A stretch of 64,000 nt of DNA from DAISVY01 sp036826635 (GTDB lineage Bacteria; Zixibacteria; MSB-5A5; GN15; FEB-12), in the NCBI GenBank assembly GCA_036826635.1, contig DAISVY010000001.1:310001-374000 (forward strand), in the 5' to 3' direction. Positions 32,120 to 41,812 of this stretch are shown in pieces (the stretch's first letter is position 1; every line of letters starts with the position of its first letter). The translations under genes were made by a program, and so were the position numbers. Under the pieces are notes generated by a model, which worked only from the letters and a program-made list of their open reading frames with translations, made no database searches and was not told where the DNA came from.

Positions 32120-34369
32120 ATGATTACCAAGCAGCAAGCCCTTGATTATCATTCCAGAGGGAAGCACGGCAAGCTGGAAGTAAACCCGACCAAACCGTGC
32201 GTAACGCAACTTGATCTCTCTCTCGCTTACACACCGGGAGTGGCGATTCCCTGTCTGGAGATAGAGAAACAGCCGAGCGATGCGTATCAGTATACCAACA
32301 AAGGAAATCTGGTAGCGGTCGTTTCCGACGGCACAGCGGTATTGGGCCTCGGGAATATCGGCGCTTTGGCCGGGAAGCCGGTCATGGAAGGCAAGGGCGT
32401 ACTGTTCAAGAGATTCGCGGATATCGACGTGTTTGATATCGAACTCGACACGCGCGATCCGCAGGAAGTGATTCGCGCCTGTCAGCTCATGGAGCCCACC
32501 TTCGGCGGTATAAACCTTGAAGATATCAAGGCCCCGGAGTGTTTCCTTATCGAGGAGACACTCAAGAAAACCATGAGCATTCCCATTTTTCACGACGACC
32601 AGCACGGGACGGCCATTATTTCGGGGGCGGCTCTGTTGAACGGTTTGGAGTTGGTCGGCAAGGAAATCGACAAGGTGCGAGTTGTCTTTTCCGGGGCCGG
32701 GGCCGCCGGAATAGCCTGCGCCAAACTGTATTGCGCTCTGGGGGTCAGGCATGAAAACCTGATGATGGTCGATTCCAAGGGTGTGATGTATGAAGGCCGC
32801 GGCGATAATTTCAATCAGTATAAAGCGGAATTCGTTCGCAAGACCGATTGTCACACCCTTGAAGATGCGATGGTCGATGCCGATGTTTTTGTCGGTGTCT
32901 CGGCAAAAGATGTGGTTTCCAAGAAGATGGTCAAATCGATGGCCAAGGACCCGATTATTTTCGCCATGGCCAACCCTGATCCGGAAATCACTTATCTGGA
33001 TGCCAAAGACGCTCGATCCGATGTTATTATGGCAACGGGGAGATCGGATTATCCCAACCAGGTCAACAACGTTTTGGGGTTCCCGTTCATTTTCCGGGGA
33101 GCTCTGGACGTACACGCCACGGCCATCAATGAAGAGATGAAAATTGCCGCAGTTAAAGCTCTGGCCGGTTTGGCCAAGCAGGACGTTCCCGATGAAGTAG
33201 AGAAGGCCTATGGCGGCAGCCATTTCCACTTCGGCCGGGAGTACATCATTCCCAAACCGTTCGATCACCGTATTCTGATCTGGGAGGCTTCGGCGGTGGC
33301 CCAGGCGGCCATGGAGACCGGGGTAGCTCAGCGTCAGGTCGATATCGAAGAGTACAAGAAGCAGCTTGAGAACCGCATCGGTAAAGGTCGGATATTCATG
33401 AATCGGATGTTCGACAAGGCCAAGAGAAAGCCCAAGAAGATCGTCTTCCCCGAGGGAAAATCCACGCGCGTTTTGCGGGCGGCTCATATTATAGTCACTG
33501 AAGGCATCGCCCGGCCGGTCGTTCTCGGTGATCCGGAGGTTATCAATAAGCTGGCCCTGGAAAACGAGATCGACATGAACGGTATCGAAATAATTGACCC
33601 CGTGACTTCGCCGAAGCGCGAGGAGTACGCCCAGAGATATTTCGAGAAACGCTGTCGCAAGGGAGTGACGTTAACCCAGGCCAACTGGAAACTGCGGGAT
33701 CGGACTTATTTCGGTATCATGATGCTGGACAGTTGCGATTGCGACGCTGTTCTCTCCGGGGCGACCGCTGACTATCCGACAACCATCCGTTCCGCTTTGG
33801 AGATAATTCCTCTCAATGAAGGTATTTCGCGGGTGTCGGGTCTTTTCGCCATGATTCAGAAAGACAAGATTTACATGTTCGCCGACACTACGGTTAATAT
33901 CAATCCGACCGCCGAAGAACTGGCCGAGATTGCCATCGGGGCGGCCCGGGTGGCGCGGGGCTTCAATCTTGAACCCAGGATCGCTATGCTGTCGTTCAGC
34001 AATTTCGGTTCCGCCAGCTATCCGGAGTCGCAGAAAGTGGCCCGGGCCACGGAGATCGTCAAGGAGCGCGAGCCCGATCTGATGGTGGAAGGTGAGATGC
34101 AGGCCGATACCGCCTTGATACCTGAATATATGAAAAAGCACTATCCTTTCTCGCATTTGCAGGAAGCGGCCAATGTTTTGATCTTCCCGGATCTCAATTC
34201 CGGGAATATCGCCTACAAACTGGCTCATCATATGGGCGGTTTGACCGCTATCGGCCCGATTTTGATGGGGCTTTCCCGTCCCGTGCACGTTCTGCATCGC
34301 ACGTTGGATGTCAATCAGATCGTTGATATGGCGGCTATTGCGGTGGTCGATGCCCAGGGAGTGCGTTAA
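32120..34369 (+). CDS. maeB: NADP-type malic enzyme with phosphotransacetylase-like C-terminus
   Basis: Decarboxylates malate to pyruvate. The malic enzyme part (residues 1-420) has the substrate-binding LAYTPGVAIPCLEI, DGTAVLGLGNIG, the Rossmann motif FSGAGAAGIACA and GRSDYPNQVNNVLGFP. The C-terminal 320 residues resemble phosphate acetyltransferase (KKIVFPEGKSTRVLRAA, AVLSGATADYPTTIRSA, DTTVNINPTAEELAEIA), which in MaeB is regulatory rather than catalytic. Length 749 aa is normal. GGGAG lies about 10 bases upstream. A strong terminator follows. Confidence 0.96.
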   Translation: MITKQQALDYHSRGKHGKLEVNPTKPCVTQLDLSLAYTPGVAIPCLEIEKQPSDAYQYTNKGNLVAVVSDGTAVLGLGNIGALAGKPVMEGKGVLFKRFADIDVFDIELDTRDPQEVIRACQLMEPTFGGINLEDIKAPECFLIEETLKKTMSIPIFHDDQHGTAIISGAALLNGLELVGKEIDKVRVVFSGAGAAGIACAKLYCALGVRHENLMMVDSKGVMYEGRGDNFNQYKAEFVRKTDCHTLEDAMVDADVFVGVSAKDVVSKKMVKSMAKDPIIFAMANPDPEITYLDAKDARSDVIMATGRSDYPNQVNNVLGFPFIFRGALDVHATAINEEMKIAAVKALAGLAKQDVPDEVEKAYGGSHFHFGREYIIPKPFDHRILIWEASAVAQAAMETGVAQRQVDIEEYKKQLENRIGKGRIFMNRMFDKAKRKPKKIVFPEGKSTRVLRAAHIIVTEGIARPVVLGDPEVINKLALENEIDMNGIEIIDPVTSPKREEYAQRYFEKRCRKGVTLTQANWKLRDRTYFGIMMLDSCDCDAVLSGATADYPTTIRSALEIIPLNEGISRVSGLFAMIQKDKIYMFADTTVNINPTAEELAEIAIGAARVARGFNLEPRIAMLSFSNFGSASYPESQKVARATEIVKEREPDLMVEGEMQADTALIPEYMKKHYPFSHLQEAANVLIFPDLNSGNIAYKLAHHMGGLTAIGPILMGLSRPVHVLHRTLDVNQIVDMAAIAVVDAQGVR

Positions 34370-34404
34370 GACCGATTAGGCTGACCTGATCGAGCTGACT
34401 TGTT

Positions 34405-34436
34405 AGCGGTAGTCCGGAAACGGGCTACCGCTTTTT
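34405..34436 (+). terminator. Rho-independent terminator after maeB
   Basis: AGCGGTAG-t-CC (34405-34415) pairs with GG-g-CTACCGCT (34422-34432), with one mismatch and a small loop, then TTTT. It separates maeB from the purM transcript. Confidence 0.9.
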
Positions 34437-34488
34437 ATCCAACCGACCAGCCTTTGCCGACAAGGGCCGGGGCGACCAGTCAGTGTTG

Positions 34489-34517
34489 TTGACATCCTTT
34501 TCAAATGACGATACATT
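34489..34517 (+). promoter_or_regulatory. Promoter for purM, probably giving a leaderless mRNA
   Basis: A perfect -35 TTGACA (34489-34494), a 17-base spacer, and -10 TACATT (34512-34517). Transcription would begin at about 34523-34525, which is the ATG chosen for purM. No Shine-Dalgarno is seen. Confidence 0.6.
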
Positions 34518-34522
34518 GGCGC

Positions 34523-35575
34523 ATGGCAAAATCTCCGTCAAAACCGAAGCTCGATTACGCCGCCGCCGGAGTGGATATCAAGGCCGGCGAAGAAGCGGTT
34601 GAGCGCATCAAAGAACTGGCTCGGAAAACCTTCAATCCGTGTGTTCTTTCCGACATTGGCTCTTTCGGCGGCTTTTTCAAGCCCGACTTCTCCGGGGTCG
34701 CCCGGCCGGTTTTTATCTCTTCAACCGACAGTGTCGGGACCAAGGTCAAACTGGCTTTTATGACCGATAAGCACGATACGGTGGGTGAAGATCTGGTCAA
34801 TCATTGTGTCAACGATATCCTTGTCCATGGGGCCAGGGGGTTGTTTTTCCTGGATTATATAGGCACCAGCAAGCTTCGACCGACAGTGATAGCTGAACTG
34901 ATAGAAGGACTCAGTCGCGCCTGCGGTAATAACGATATGGCGCTGCTGGGCGGAGAAACGGCCGAGATGCCCGATCTGTACCAGCCGGGTGAGTATGACC
35001 TGGCCGGGTTTATCGTGGGCATGGTCGATCAGGACAGGATTGTCAACGGGACGACGATTGCCGACGGCGACGTTTGCATCGGTCTGGCATCGAGCGGCTT
35101 GCACACCAACGGTTATTCTCTGGCTCGCAAGATTGCTTTCGAGCTGGCCGGTCTTAAGGTCGGGCAGGAAATCCCCGAGTTGGGAATGACCGTGGACGAA
35201 GCTCTGATGAAGGTGCATCGCTGCTATGCGTCGTTGATACATCCGTTGCTGGGGCGCTTTGAGATCGGGGGTATGGCTCACATCACCGGGGGAGGGATTC
35301 CCGGAAATCTCAAGCGGATTATCCCCGAGGGGCTTTCGGCCGAGATAGGTATCGGGAGTTGGCCGGTCCTGCCGGTGTTCGATTGGCTCCGAAAAACCGG
35401 TGATATCGCCGAGGTGGATATGTTCGATGCTTTTAATATGGGGATAGGTTATATTCTTGTGGTCCGCGAAGCGGATGCCGATACTCTTGTAGAACAACTT
35501 GGTGAGGTCGGGGAAACCGCCTACCGCATCGGCAAGGTGAAAACGGGCACGCCAAAGGTGAGGCTGGTTCGATAA
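34523..35575 (+). CDS. purM: Phosphoribosylformylglycinamidine cyclo-ligase PurM
   Basis: Makes AIR from FGAM with ATP in purine synthesis. DYAAAGVDIKAGEEAV, STDSVGTKVKLA, HCVNDILVHGARGLFFLDYIG, LGGETAEMPDLY, LASSGLHTNGYSLAR and HITGGGIPGNLKRI are all PurM signatures. From the ATG at 34523, 350 aa. Another ATG at 34505 lies between the -35 and -10 boxes and so would not be transcribed from that promoter. gpmI follows after two bases. Confidence 0.97.
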   Translation: MAKSPSKPKLDYAAAGVDIKAGEEAVERIKELARKTFNPCVLSDIGSFGGFFKPDFSGVARPVFISSTDSVGTKVKLAFMTDKHDTVGEDLVNHCVNDILVHGARGLFFLDYIGTSKLRPTVIAELIEGLSRACGNNDMALLGGETAEMPDLYQPGEYDLAGFIVGMVDQDRIVNGTTIADGDVCIGLASSGLHTNGYSLARKIAFELAGLKVGQEIPELGMTVDEALMKVHRCYASLIHPLLGRFEIGGMAHITGGGIPGNLKRIIPEGLSAEIGIGSWPVLPVFDWLRKTGDIAEVDMFDAFNMGIGYILVVREADADTLVEQLGEVGETAYRIGKVKTGTPKVRLVR

Positions 35576-35577
35576 AT

Positions 35578-37137
35578 ATGATGGTTCTGTTATGCATTAT
35601 GGACGGGTTTGGGCTGCGTGAAGCCACGCCGGATAATGCCATAGCGGCTGCGTATAAGCCGGTATATGACTCGCTGTTGAATACCTGCCCTTTCTCCGTT
35701 CTTGACGGTTCCGGTCGGGCGGTGGGACTGCCTGAAGGCCAGATGGGTAACAGTGAGGTGGGGCATCTCAATCTCGGGGCCGGACGAGTGGTGCCTCAGG
35801 ATGTCACGCGGATCGACAACGCTATTGCAAGCGGGGATTTTTTCAAAAACGACGTATTGGTTGCGGCCATGGAACGAGCGGCCCTCGAAAAAAGCGCCGT
35901 GCATCTTTTCGGGCTGGTTTCCGATGGTTTGGTCCACTCGTCTTTGAATCATCTTTACGCCCTGGTGAAAATGGCCAAGGATAACGGGGTACAGGATGTT
36001 TTCCTGCATGCCTTTACCGATGGTCGTGATACGCCGCCGACCTCCGGGCAGAAGTACATGGCTCAGGTGCTGAAAAAGTTCGACGAGATCGGGCTGGGCA
36101 AAGTAGTCACGGTCAGCGGTCGTTACTACGGTATGGATCGGGACAGCCGCTGGGATCGCACCGACCGTGTCTATCGGGCGGTGGTGCACGGCCACGGTCA
36201 ACGCTTTCAGGATCCGCTGGAGGCTATCAGAACATCTTACGCCAAACAGGTAACCGACGAGTTCATCAAACCGGTGGTGATCGATTACGGTGATCCCGAA
36301 ATCGGTCGGTTGAAAGACCGCGACGTAGCCATTTTATTCAATTTCCGGGCTGATCGCATGCGCCAGTTGGCCTATTTTCTGGCCGGTCATGAGATCAAGG
36401 GGTATATCCATTACGTGACGCCCAAGATCGAGTTGATCACCATGACCAACTTCGACCGAAAGCTCTACGAGGCCAAGGTTGCTTTCCACAAGATCAAGCT
36501 GGAGAATATCCTGGGACAGGTTATCTCCGAGCACGGTATGCGGCAGCTCCGCATGGCCGAAACGGAGAAATATCCGCACGTCACGTTCTTCTTTAATGGC
36601 GGGATTGAAGATCCTTTCCCCGGTGAAGACCGCGATATGATCGCCTCGCCGATGGTGCCGACCTACGACCTGCAACCGGAGATGTCGTCGGTGGAACTGA
36701 CCGACAGTGTCGTCCATCGGATCCTGACCGGCGATTATTCTTTTGTGCTGATCAACTATGCCAACTGTGATATGGTCGGCCATACCGGTGTCTTTGCGGC
36801 GGCCAAAGCAGCCGTGGAGGCTGTCGACCGCGGGGTGGGGCGGGTTCTGGCGGCGGTCAAGGAAAAGGGCGGAATAGCTCTTATTACGGCCGATCATGGC
36901 AACGCGGAAATGATGATCGACCCGACCACGGGCGGTCCCTGGACGGCTCACACGACGAATCTCGTGCCGTTTTTGCTGAGCGATCCCACCCATAAATTGG
37001 ACGAACGTTTCGGCCGCAATGGCATCAGACTTCGGGAAAAAGGCGTTCTGGCCGATGTTGCTCCAACCGTTCTTGATATCATGAATCTGGACATTCCGAA
37101 AGAGATGACCGGCCAGTCGTTACTCGTAAAGAGGTAA
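35578..37137 (+). CDS. gpmI: 2,3-bisphosphoglycerate-independent phosphoglycerate mutase
   Basis: Glycolytic interconversion of 3- and 2-phosphoglycerate, using two Mn ions. The alkaline-phosphatase fold shows LCIMDGFGLRE, the catalytic Ser in GQMGNSEVGHLNLGAGR, HAFTDGRDTPP, VSGRYYGMDRD, NFRADRMRQL, YANCDMVGHTG and ITADHGNAEMM. Length 519 aa is full. Two adjacent ATG codons (35578, 35581) can start it. It lies two bases after purM. Confidence 0.97.
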   Translation: MMVLLCIMDGFGLREATPDNAIAAAYKPVYDSLLNTCPFSVLDGSGRAVGLPEGQMGNSEVGHLNLGAGRVVPQDVTRIDNAIASGDFFKNDVLVAAMERAALEKSAVHLFGLVSDGLVHSSLNHLYALVKMAKDNGVQDVFLHAFTDGRDTPPTSGQKYMAQVLKKFDEIGLGKVVTVSGRYYGMDRDSRWDRTDRVYRAVVHGHGQRFQDPLEAIRTSYAKQVTDEFIKPVVIDYGDPEIGRLKDRDVAILFNFRADRMRQLAYFLAGHEIKGYIHYVTPKIELITMTNFDRKLYEAKVAFHKIKLENILGQVISEHGMRQLRMAETEKYPHVTFFFNGGIEDPFPGEDRDMIASPMVPTYDLQPEMSSVELTDSVVHRILTGDYSFVLINYANCDMVGHTGVFAAAKAAVEAVDRGVGRVLAAVKEKGGIALITADHGNAEMMIDPTTGGPWTAHTTNLVPFLLSDPTHKLDERFGRNGIRLREKGVLADVAPTVLDIMNLDIPKEMTGQSLLVKR

Positions 37138-37188
37138 CCGCTGAGATCGCTGACGAAAAGAATTGTTCAGGTTATCTTCCCGCCCAGC

Positions 37189-38742
37189 TTGGAACTGCGC
37201 CGGCGCCGTTTTGAACTTCTGGTCTGGTCTTTTCTGCTGTCGCTGTCGTTTTATCCCGGCTGGTTCGGATTTCTCGCCTGGTTCTCGCTCTTTCGACCGT
37301 TTGTCATCATCTCTCGTTTGAAGGGCCGTGAGGCTTTCAACGCCGCTTACCTTTTCGGTTTTTTGTTCAGCCTTTTTTCTCTCTACTGGGTGGCTCGGGT
37401 CACGCCGCCGGGTCTTTTGGCCGCCGTGGTGGTGATAGCTTTTTACTACACCGCCGTGCTTATGATATTCAACCGGCTTTATCGCTTCAGGTCCATTGTC
37501 GGTCGGTGCGCCCTGCCGTTCTTGTGGGTGGGCATGGAGTATTTCCGTACTCTGTCCCAGTTCGCTTTTCCCTGGTCGGACCTGGGATATACTCAGAGTT
37601 ATTATTTATACATTCTGCAAATCGTGTCGGTAATCTCGGTGCATGGGCTTTCGTTTTTAATCGTTACCGTGAACGTTTTGCTCTGGCAGGTGTTTGATCG
37701 GAATCTTACCCCGCCACGTCGGCTGACGGCGTTCTGGTCGGCGGTGGCCGTGGTCGGGGCGTTGATCGCCTACGGCTGGGCGGTTACGCCTCCGCTGCTC
37801 AAACCCGGCCAGATCGACATTGCCCTGCTTCAGGGATCGGTCCCGCTGGAAGAGAAATGGCGCGATGGCAACGAGGATTTCAGCTTCCACCTGTACGATT
37901 CTCTGGCTCAGTCGGTGGCCGACAGCGGCGTGCGTCTTTTCATCTGGCCCGAGACCTCGGCTCCGACCTATCTCAGCCATGATGCCCGTCATCGCTTCAT
38001 GGTGGGGCGAACGGCTCGTACGACGGGGGCTTACCACCTCGTGGGAGCGCTGGGGGCGTCGAGAGTAAACGGGGATATGCGACACTATAATTCCTGTTAC
38101 CTGTATTCTCCTGACGGTTCTCTTGAGGCGCGGCAGGACAAGGTTAAGCTCGTACCGTTCACCGAGCAGGTGCCTTATCAGGATAACCTGCCGTTTCTCC
38201 GGCGGGAAGTGCTTACCCGGTATCTGACTTTTATCGAGACCTACAACGTGCGCTGGTGGTCGGACTTCTATCCCGGCGAGTCGGTCTCGCTGTTGCCTGT
38301 GGACGATTATCATTTCGGCGTTCTGATCTGTTTCGAGTCTACTTTTCCGGAATTTTCGCGGCGACTTATTCTCAAAGGGGCCGATTTCATTGTCGGGATT
38401 ACGAATGACACCTGGTTCGGCCACTCGGTCGGAATTCATATGCACTCGCGTATATTCGTCACCCGGGCCGTGGAAAACCGCTGCTGGATGGCGCGTGCGG
38501 CCAACAGCGGTCTGACGTACGTAGTCGATAATTATGGGCGGATTCGGGCCGAGTTGCCCCTTGATGCCGTGGCCGTGCTGCGGGCGAAGGTCGGGACTAT
38601 CGACGGTTTTTCTTTCTTTACTCGTCACGGTGATGTGGCCGGGCTGGTCTCGTTCTTGCTCACGGCGTTTTTAGCCTGTATATTGATTCTCAAATGGGTC
38701 ACAGGCAAATTCTTCTCTTGGCGGCGCTCAGTGCGACGGTGA
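37189..38742 (+). CDS. lnt: Apolipoprotein N-acyltransferase Lnt
   Basis: Adds the third acyl chain to lipoproteins in the inner membrane. The N-terminal 190 residues contain about six helices, followed by a nitrilase-like domain with catalytic Glu in IWPETSAP, Lys in DKVKLVPFTEQVP and Cys in LICFESTFPE, and a C-terminal helix. Length 517 aa. The start is uncertain: TTG at 37189 gives the expected N-terminus but has no ribosome site, while the frame is open upstream to 37138 with AGAGG before a CTG at 37141. Its 3' end overlaps the next gene by 49 bases. Confidence 0.94.
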   Translation: MELRRRRFELLVWSFLLSLSFYPGWFGFLAWFSLFRPFVIISRLKGREAFNAAYLFGFLFSLFSLYWVARVTPPGLLAAVVVIAFYYTAVLMIFNRLYRFRSIVGRCALPFLWVGMEYFRTLSQFAFPWSDLGYTQSYYLYILQIVSVISVHGLSFLIVTVNVLLWQVFDRNLTPPRRLTAFWSAVAVVGALIAYGWAVTPPLLKPGQIDIALLQGSVPLEEKWRDGNEDFSFHLYDSLAQSVADSGVRLFIWPETSAPTYLSHDARHRFMVGRTARTTGAYHLVGALGASRVNGDMRHYNSCYLYSPDGSLEARQDKVKLVPFTEQVPYQDNLPFLRREVLTRYLTFIETYNVRWWSDFYPGESVSLLPVDDYHFGVLICFESTFPEFSRRLILKGADFIVGITNDTWFGHSVGIHMHSRIFVTRAVENRCWMARAANSGLTYVVDNYGRIRAELPLDAVAVLRAKVGTIDGFSFFTRHGDVAGLVSFLLTAFLACILILKWVTGKFFSWRRSVRR

Positions 38743-40886
38743 TGCTCGGGTCGGCCGTGGCGGCCGATGCTGGCTGGGTCACCTGGACTTCCTTTGCCGA
38801 TGTGCGCCACATCCGTCTGATCGATGATACCGTGTACATGGCCACTTCGGGTGGTCTGCTGGCCGTAACCGATACCGCCTCGCCGGGGGTACGGTACACC
38901 AATATCGACGGGCTGGGGACGGGTGATATCACCGACATTATCAAGGCCGCCGATGGCCAGAAATGGGTGACGAGTTACGGGCGGTTGATAAAATTCGACG
39001 GGGCCGCTTCGGTGCGGTATCCGTTCGAGGATAATCAGGGGGATTTGTTCGGTCTGTATTGCGTGGCTGATGATGGCGACAATCTTTGGGTGGGTACCGA
39101 ACTGGGTTTGATTCTCTTTTCGAAAGTCAACGACGGCGGCCAGATTCAGGATTATTATCAGTTTTTCGGTAATCTAACGGTAGTCTCGAATGTTTACGAT
39201 GTCGAACTGGTAGATGATACTATCTGGCTGGCGACTTCCGCCGGTCTGGCCCGGGGCAATCGCGCCTTTCCCGACAGTCTCAAAGCCCCCAATTCCTGGA
39301 AGATGTACAGTGCCGACGAATATCCCGAACTCGATACCGATACCATGTATTCGGTAGTGCAGTTCGAATCCGAGATTTATATAGCTACGGCTCGGAGTAT
39401 GTACCGGCTGGATCGGTTACACGATACGTTCATCCAGGTACCGTTTGCCGTCGGGTTGGGTTTCTACGGGCTGGAAATAGAACACGATTCGCTTTTTGCA
39501 TATTCCAAGGGCGGGGTGGCGAGAATCAAGGACGGTTTGCTGACGCCGCTGGCTACGGTGGGGCTGCCGTCGCAGGCCAAATCGGGGGTGCGGCGCGGCG
39601 CGGTACGCTGGATGGGGGTCCGCACCGGAGGTATCTATCACGATGCCGGTAACGGACGGTTCACGGAATATCCGTACGTCGGGCTGCCGGAGATTGCCGT
39701 TACCGATGTCACCATCACTCAGGATGGTCTGCTTACCGTTCTTTTGTCTCAAAAGGGTCCGTGCGAGTACGACAACGCCGGCGGCCAATGGAACAGACGC
39801 GAAGTAGATGTCGGTGCTCGCACGCTGGTAATGTGTACCGATGACTACGGCTGGAACTGGGTCGGCACGTTCGGGGGCGGGCTTTCGCGGGTCGGCGATA
39901 CGGTGGCTCAATATACGAATCTTAACTCGACTCTTCAGGGTGAACCGGCAGACAGCAACTCCGTGATATGTTTTGACGTGGCCACCGAGGGTCATTTGCT
40001 TTTTGCGACTTCCTGGCAGGCCTGGGCCGGGTCGCCGGTAGCCATTGCCGATCTGCGGCGGCTGGATGAACCCGACGGGTGGATTTCGCTGGGGCGCGAC
40101 GATGGGATCAACGATACCGATATTGTCGCGGTCGACTATTCGAACCGGTGTCTGGCCCTTGGTTCCAGCAACGCCGGCGTGTTCTGTTGTTATCTGAAAG
40201 CCGACCCTTTCGATGGTGTCGATTCGGTGGTCAATTACAGTGAAGATCACGGTTATCTTATTGCCGATGTCGTGCGGGTAGTGCGGTTTGCTCCCGACGG
40301 TGAGTTGTGGGTGGGGACCAACCGCGGGCTGTGTCATTTCGAAGATGACTATGGATTTTTTGTCGATGTCAATCTGCCGCGCAATTTCGGTCCCGAAATT
40401 ACCGCCCTTGAGTTTGACGGTCGCGGGAACGTGTGGATCGGTTCGATTAACGGGCTGGTCCGGGCCGGTGCTGTGACGGGGGAGTTTACCCATTATACCA
40501 CGCGCAACAGTGGACTGATCGACGATAAGATAAACAGCCTGACTTTCGATCAATACTCCGGCGATTTGTATATTTCGACACCGTCGGGTCTTTCCATGAT
40601 GTCGTCGACTATCGGCCGGCCGACGACCGATGTCGATTCGGTGTATGCTTTTCCCAACCCTTATGTGGTGCGCTCGTCTGATGACGTACTCAGTTTCAAT
40701 TTCGATGCCCCGGCCACATTGAGAATCTTTACGGTTGCCGGAGAACTTGTGGCCGAGCGGCCCGAGGCGGAATGGGACGGTCGTAACCAGCACGGCGAGC
40801 AGGCCGCTTCCGGGGTCTATCTCTTCGTGCTCACCGATGCCAACGGCCAGGTGGGGCGGGGAAAAATCCTGTTGGTTCGTAAGTAA
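38694..40886 (+). CDS. Secreted beta-propeller protein with FlgD/T9SS-like C-terminal domain
   Basis: A 730 aa protein with a signal peptide (ILLLAALSATVMLGSAVAADA). The body is a series of two-component-regulator-type propeller blades (DGQKWVTSYGRLIKF, DNLWVGTELGLILF, DGELWVGTNRGLCHF, GNVWIGSINGLVRA, GDLYISTPSGLSMM). The last 80 residues (VYAFPNPYVVRSSDD, LRIFTVAGELV, WDGRNQHGEQAASGVYLFVL) form the FlgD-Ig-like domain typical of type IX-like cargo in FCB bacteria. It likely sits at the cell surface; its ligand is unknown. The start overlaps the end of lnt. The downstream transferase begins at its stop codon. Confidence 0.85.
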   Translation: MGHRQILLLAALSATVMLGSAVAADAGWVTWTSFADVRHIRLIDDTVYMATSGGLLAVTDTASPGVRYTNIDGLGTGDITDIIKAADGQKWVTSYGRLIKFDGAASVRYPFEDNQGDLFGLYCVADDGDNLWVGTELGLILFSKVNDGGQIQDYYQFFGNLTVVSNVYDVELVDDTIWLATSAGLARGNRAFPDSLKAPNSWKMYSADEYPELDTDTMYSVVQFESEIYIATARSMYRLDRLHDTFIQVPFAVGLGFYGLEIEHDSLFAYSKGGVARIKDGLLTPLATVGLPSQAKSGVRRGAVRWMGVRTGGIYHDAGNGRFTEYPYVGLPEIAVTDVTITQDGLLTVLLSQKGPCEYDNAGGQWNRREVDVGARTLVMCTDDYGWNWVGTFGGGLSRVGDTVAQYTNLNSTLQGEPADSNSVICFDVATEGHLLFATSWQAWAGSPVAIADLRRLDEPDGWISLGRDDGINDTDIVAVDYSNRCLALGSSNAGVFCCYLKADPFDGVDSVVNYSEDHGYLIADVVRVVRFAPDGELWVGTNRGLCHFEDDYGFFVDVNLPRNFGPEITALEFDGRGNVWIGSINGLVRAGAVTGEFTHYTTRNSGLIDDKINSLTFDQYSGDLYISTPSGLSMMSSTIGRPTTDVDSVYAFPNPYVVRSSDDVLSFNFDAPATLRIFTVAGELVAERPEAEWDGRNQHGEQAASGVYLFVLTDANGQVGRGKILLVRK

Positions 40887-41812
40887 TGCAGTGGTGCAAA
40901 CTCAAGGCCGATGATCTTTCCGATCTCGTCGTTAGCCGCCTGAACGAAACGTCGCTCTTTACTTCGGTCGGGTTTGCCCGCCTTTGGAATGATGCGAGGG
41001 GAAAGGACGTTTACTGGGCGGCGCAGGAAAACGAACGTACTCTCGCCGTGTTGCCGGGGGTTGAATTCGGTCGGGGGCGTCTCGGGAGATTTCAGGCTAT
41101 GCCCGACGGTTGCTACGGCCGTATCGTCTTTGTGGAACCGATCCCGGACCGAAGGGCCATCTATGCCGGTGTTGCCGAGGCATTGAAGAAGGCCGGGTAC
41201 GCGCGTGTTCATTTGTATGACTATTACCGGCAGTTTGACCCTGCTTCCTCCGGGTTCAACCGTCGTCGCTGTCGGACCGGTCTCGTGGATATCTCTTCGC
41301 CGGACTGGCAACCGCCGGACAAAAAGCTTCTTTCGGAGATTCGCAAGGCGGAACGCGAGGGGGTGAAAGTGGTCGGTTTCGACGCCGAGAAACACTTCGA
41401 TGCTTTCATCGCTCTGATGCATCGGACAGAGACACGGCACGGACGAAAACCGAAATATGCACCCGCCTTTTTCCGGGCTCTGGCCGCTCTGGCCCGGCTT
41501 GACTCTCGCGTGCGTTGGGTGGTGGTGGAGCATCAGGGCCGGCTGGCGGCCTCGCACATTTATTTTGTGGACGGGGAGATGGCCCTGAACTGGCAGGTGT
41601 ATTTCGACAAAGCCTTCTCGTTTTTGAAACCGAACCAGTTTATCATGTTTACCGTTGCGCGCGAGTTGGCCGGGGTGGGCGTAAGGCAGCTCAATCAGGG
41701 GGCTTCGCCGAGCGATGCGGAAGGTCTGGGGGTTTATAAGCAAAAATGGGGTTCGGAGGAATACGATTACGATTGTCTGGAGTTAACCTCATGGCTGGGT
41801 AGGTTGCGATGA
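40886..41812 (+). CDS. FemAB/GNAT-like acyltransferase
   Basis: A 308 aa protein with a GNAT fold of the FemAB-related group. It has RKAEREGVKVVGFD, FIALMHRTETRHGRKPKY, VVVEHQGRLAASHIYFVDGEMALNWQVYFD and LNQGASPSDAEGLGVYKQKWG, the usual ending of that group. Members transfer aminoacyl groups to peptidoglycan or modify surface glycans. The overlap with the preceding propeller gene and the following glycosyltransferase (4 bases) argues for a surface-glycan role. The acceptor is unknown. Confidence 0.82.
   Translation: MQWCKLKADDLSDLVVSRLNETSLFTSVGFARLWNDARGKDVYWAAQENERTLAVLPGVEFGRGRLGRFQAMPDGCYGRIVFVEPIPDRRAIYAGVAEALKKAGYARVHLYDYYRQFDPASSGFNRRRCRTGLVDISSPDWQPPDKKLLSEIRKAEREGVKVVGFDAEKHFDAFIALMHRTETRHGRKPKYAPAFFRALAALARLDSRVRWVVVEHQGRLAASHIYFVDGEMALNWQVYFDKAFSFLKPNQFIMFTVARELAGVGVRQLNQGASPSDAEGLGVYKQKWGSEEYDYDCLELTSWLGRLR

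Noticed and set aside
32036..33487. 483-codon frame antisense to maeB
   Set aside because: It lies wholly over conserved malic enzyme blocks and has no family features.
39417..40793. 458-codon frame antisense to the propeller protein
   Set aside because: His/Arg-rich shadow product; the sense strand shows signal peptide, blades and sorting domain.
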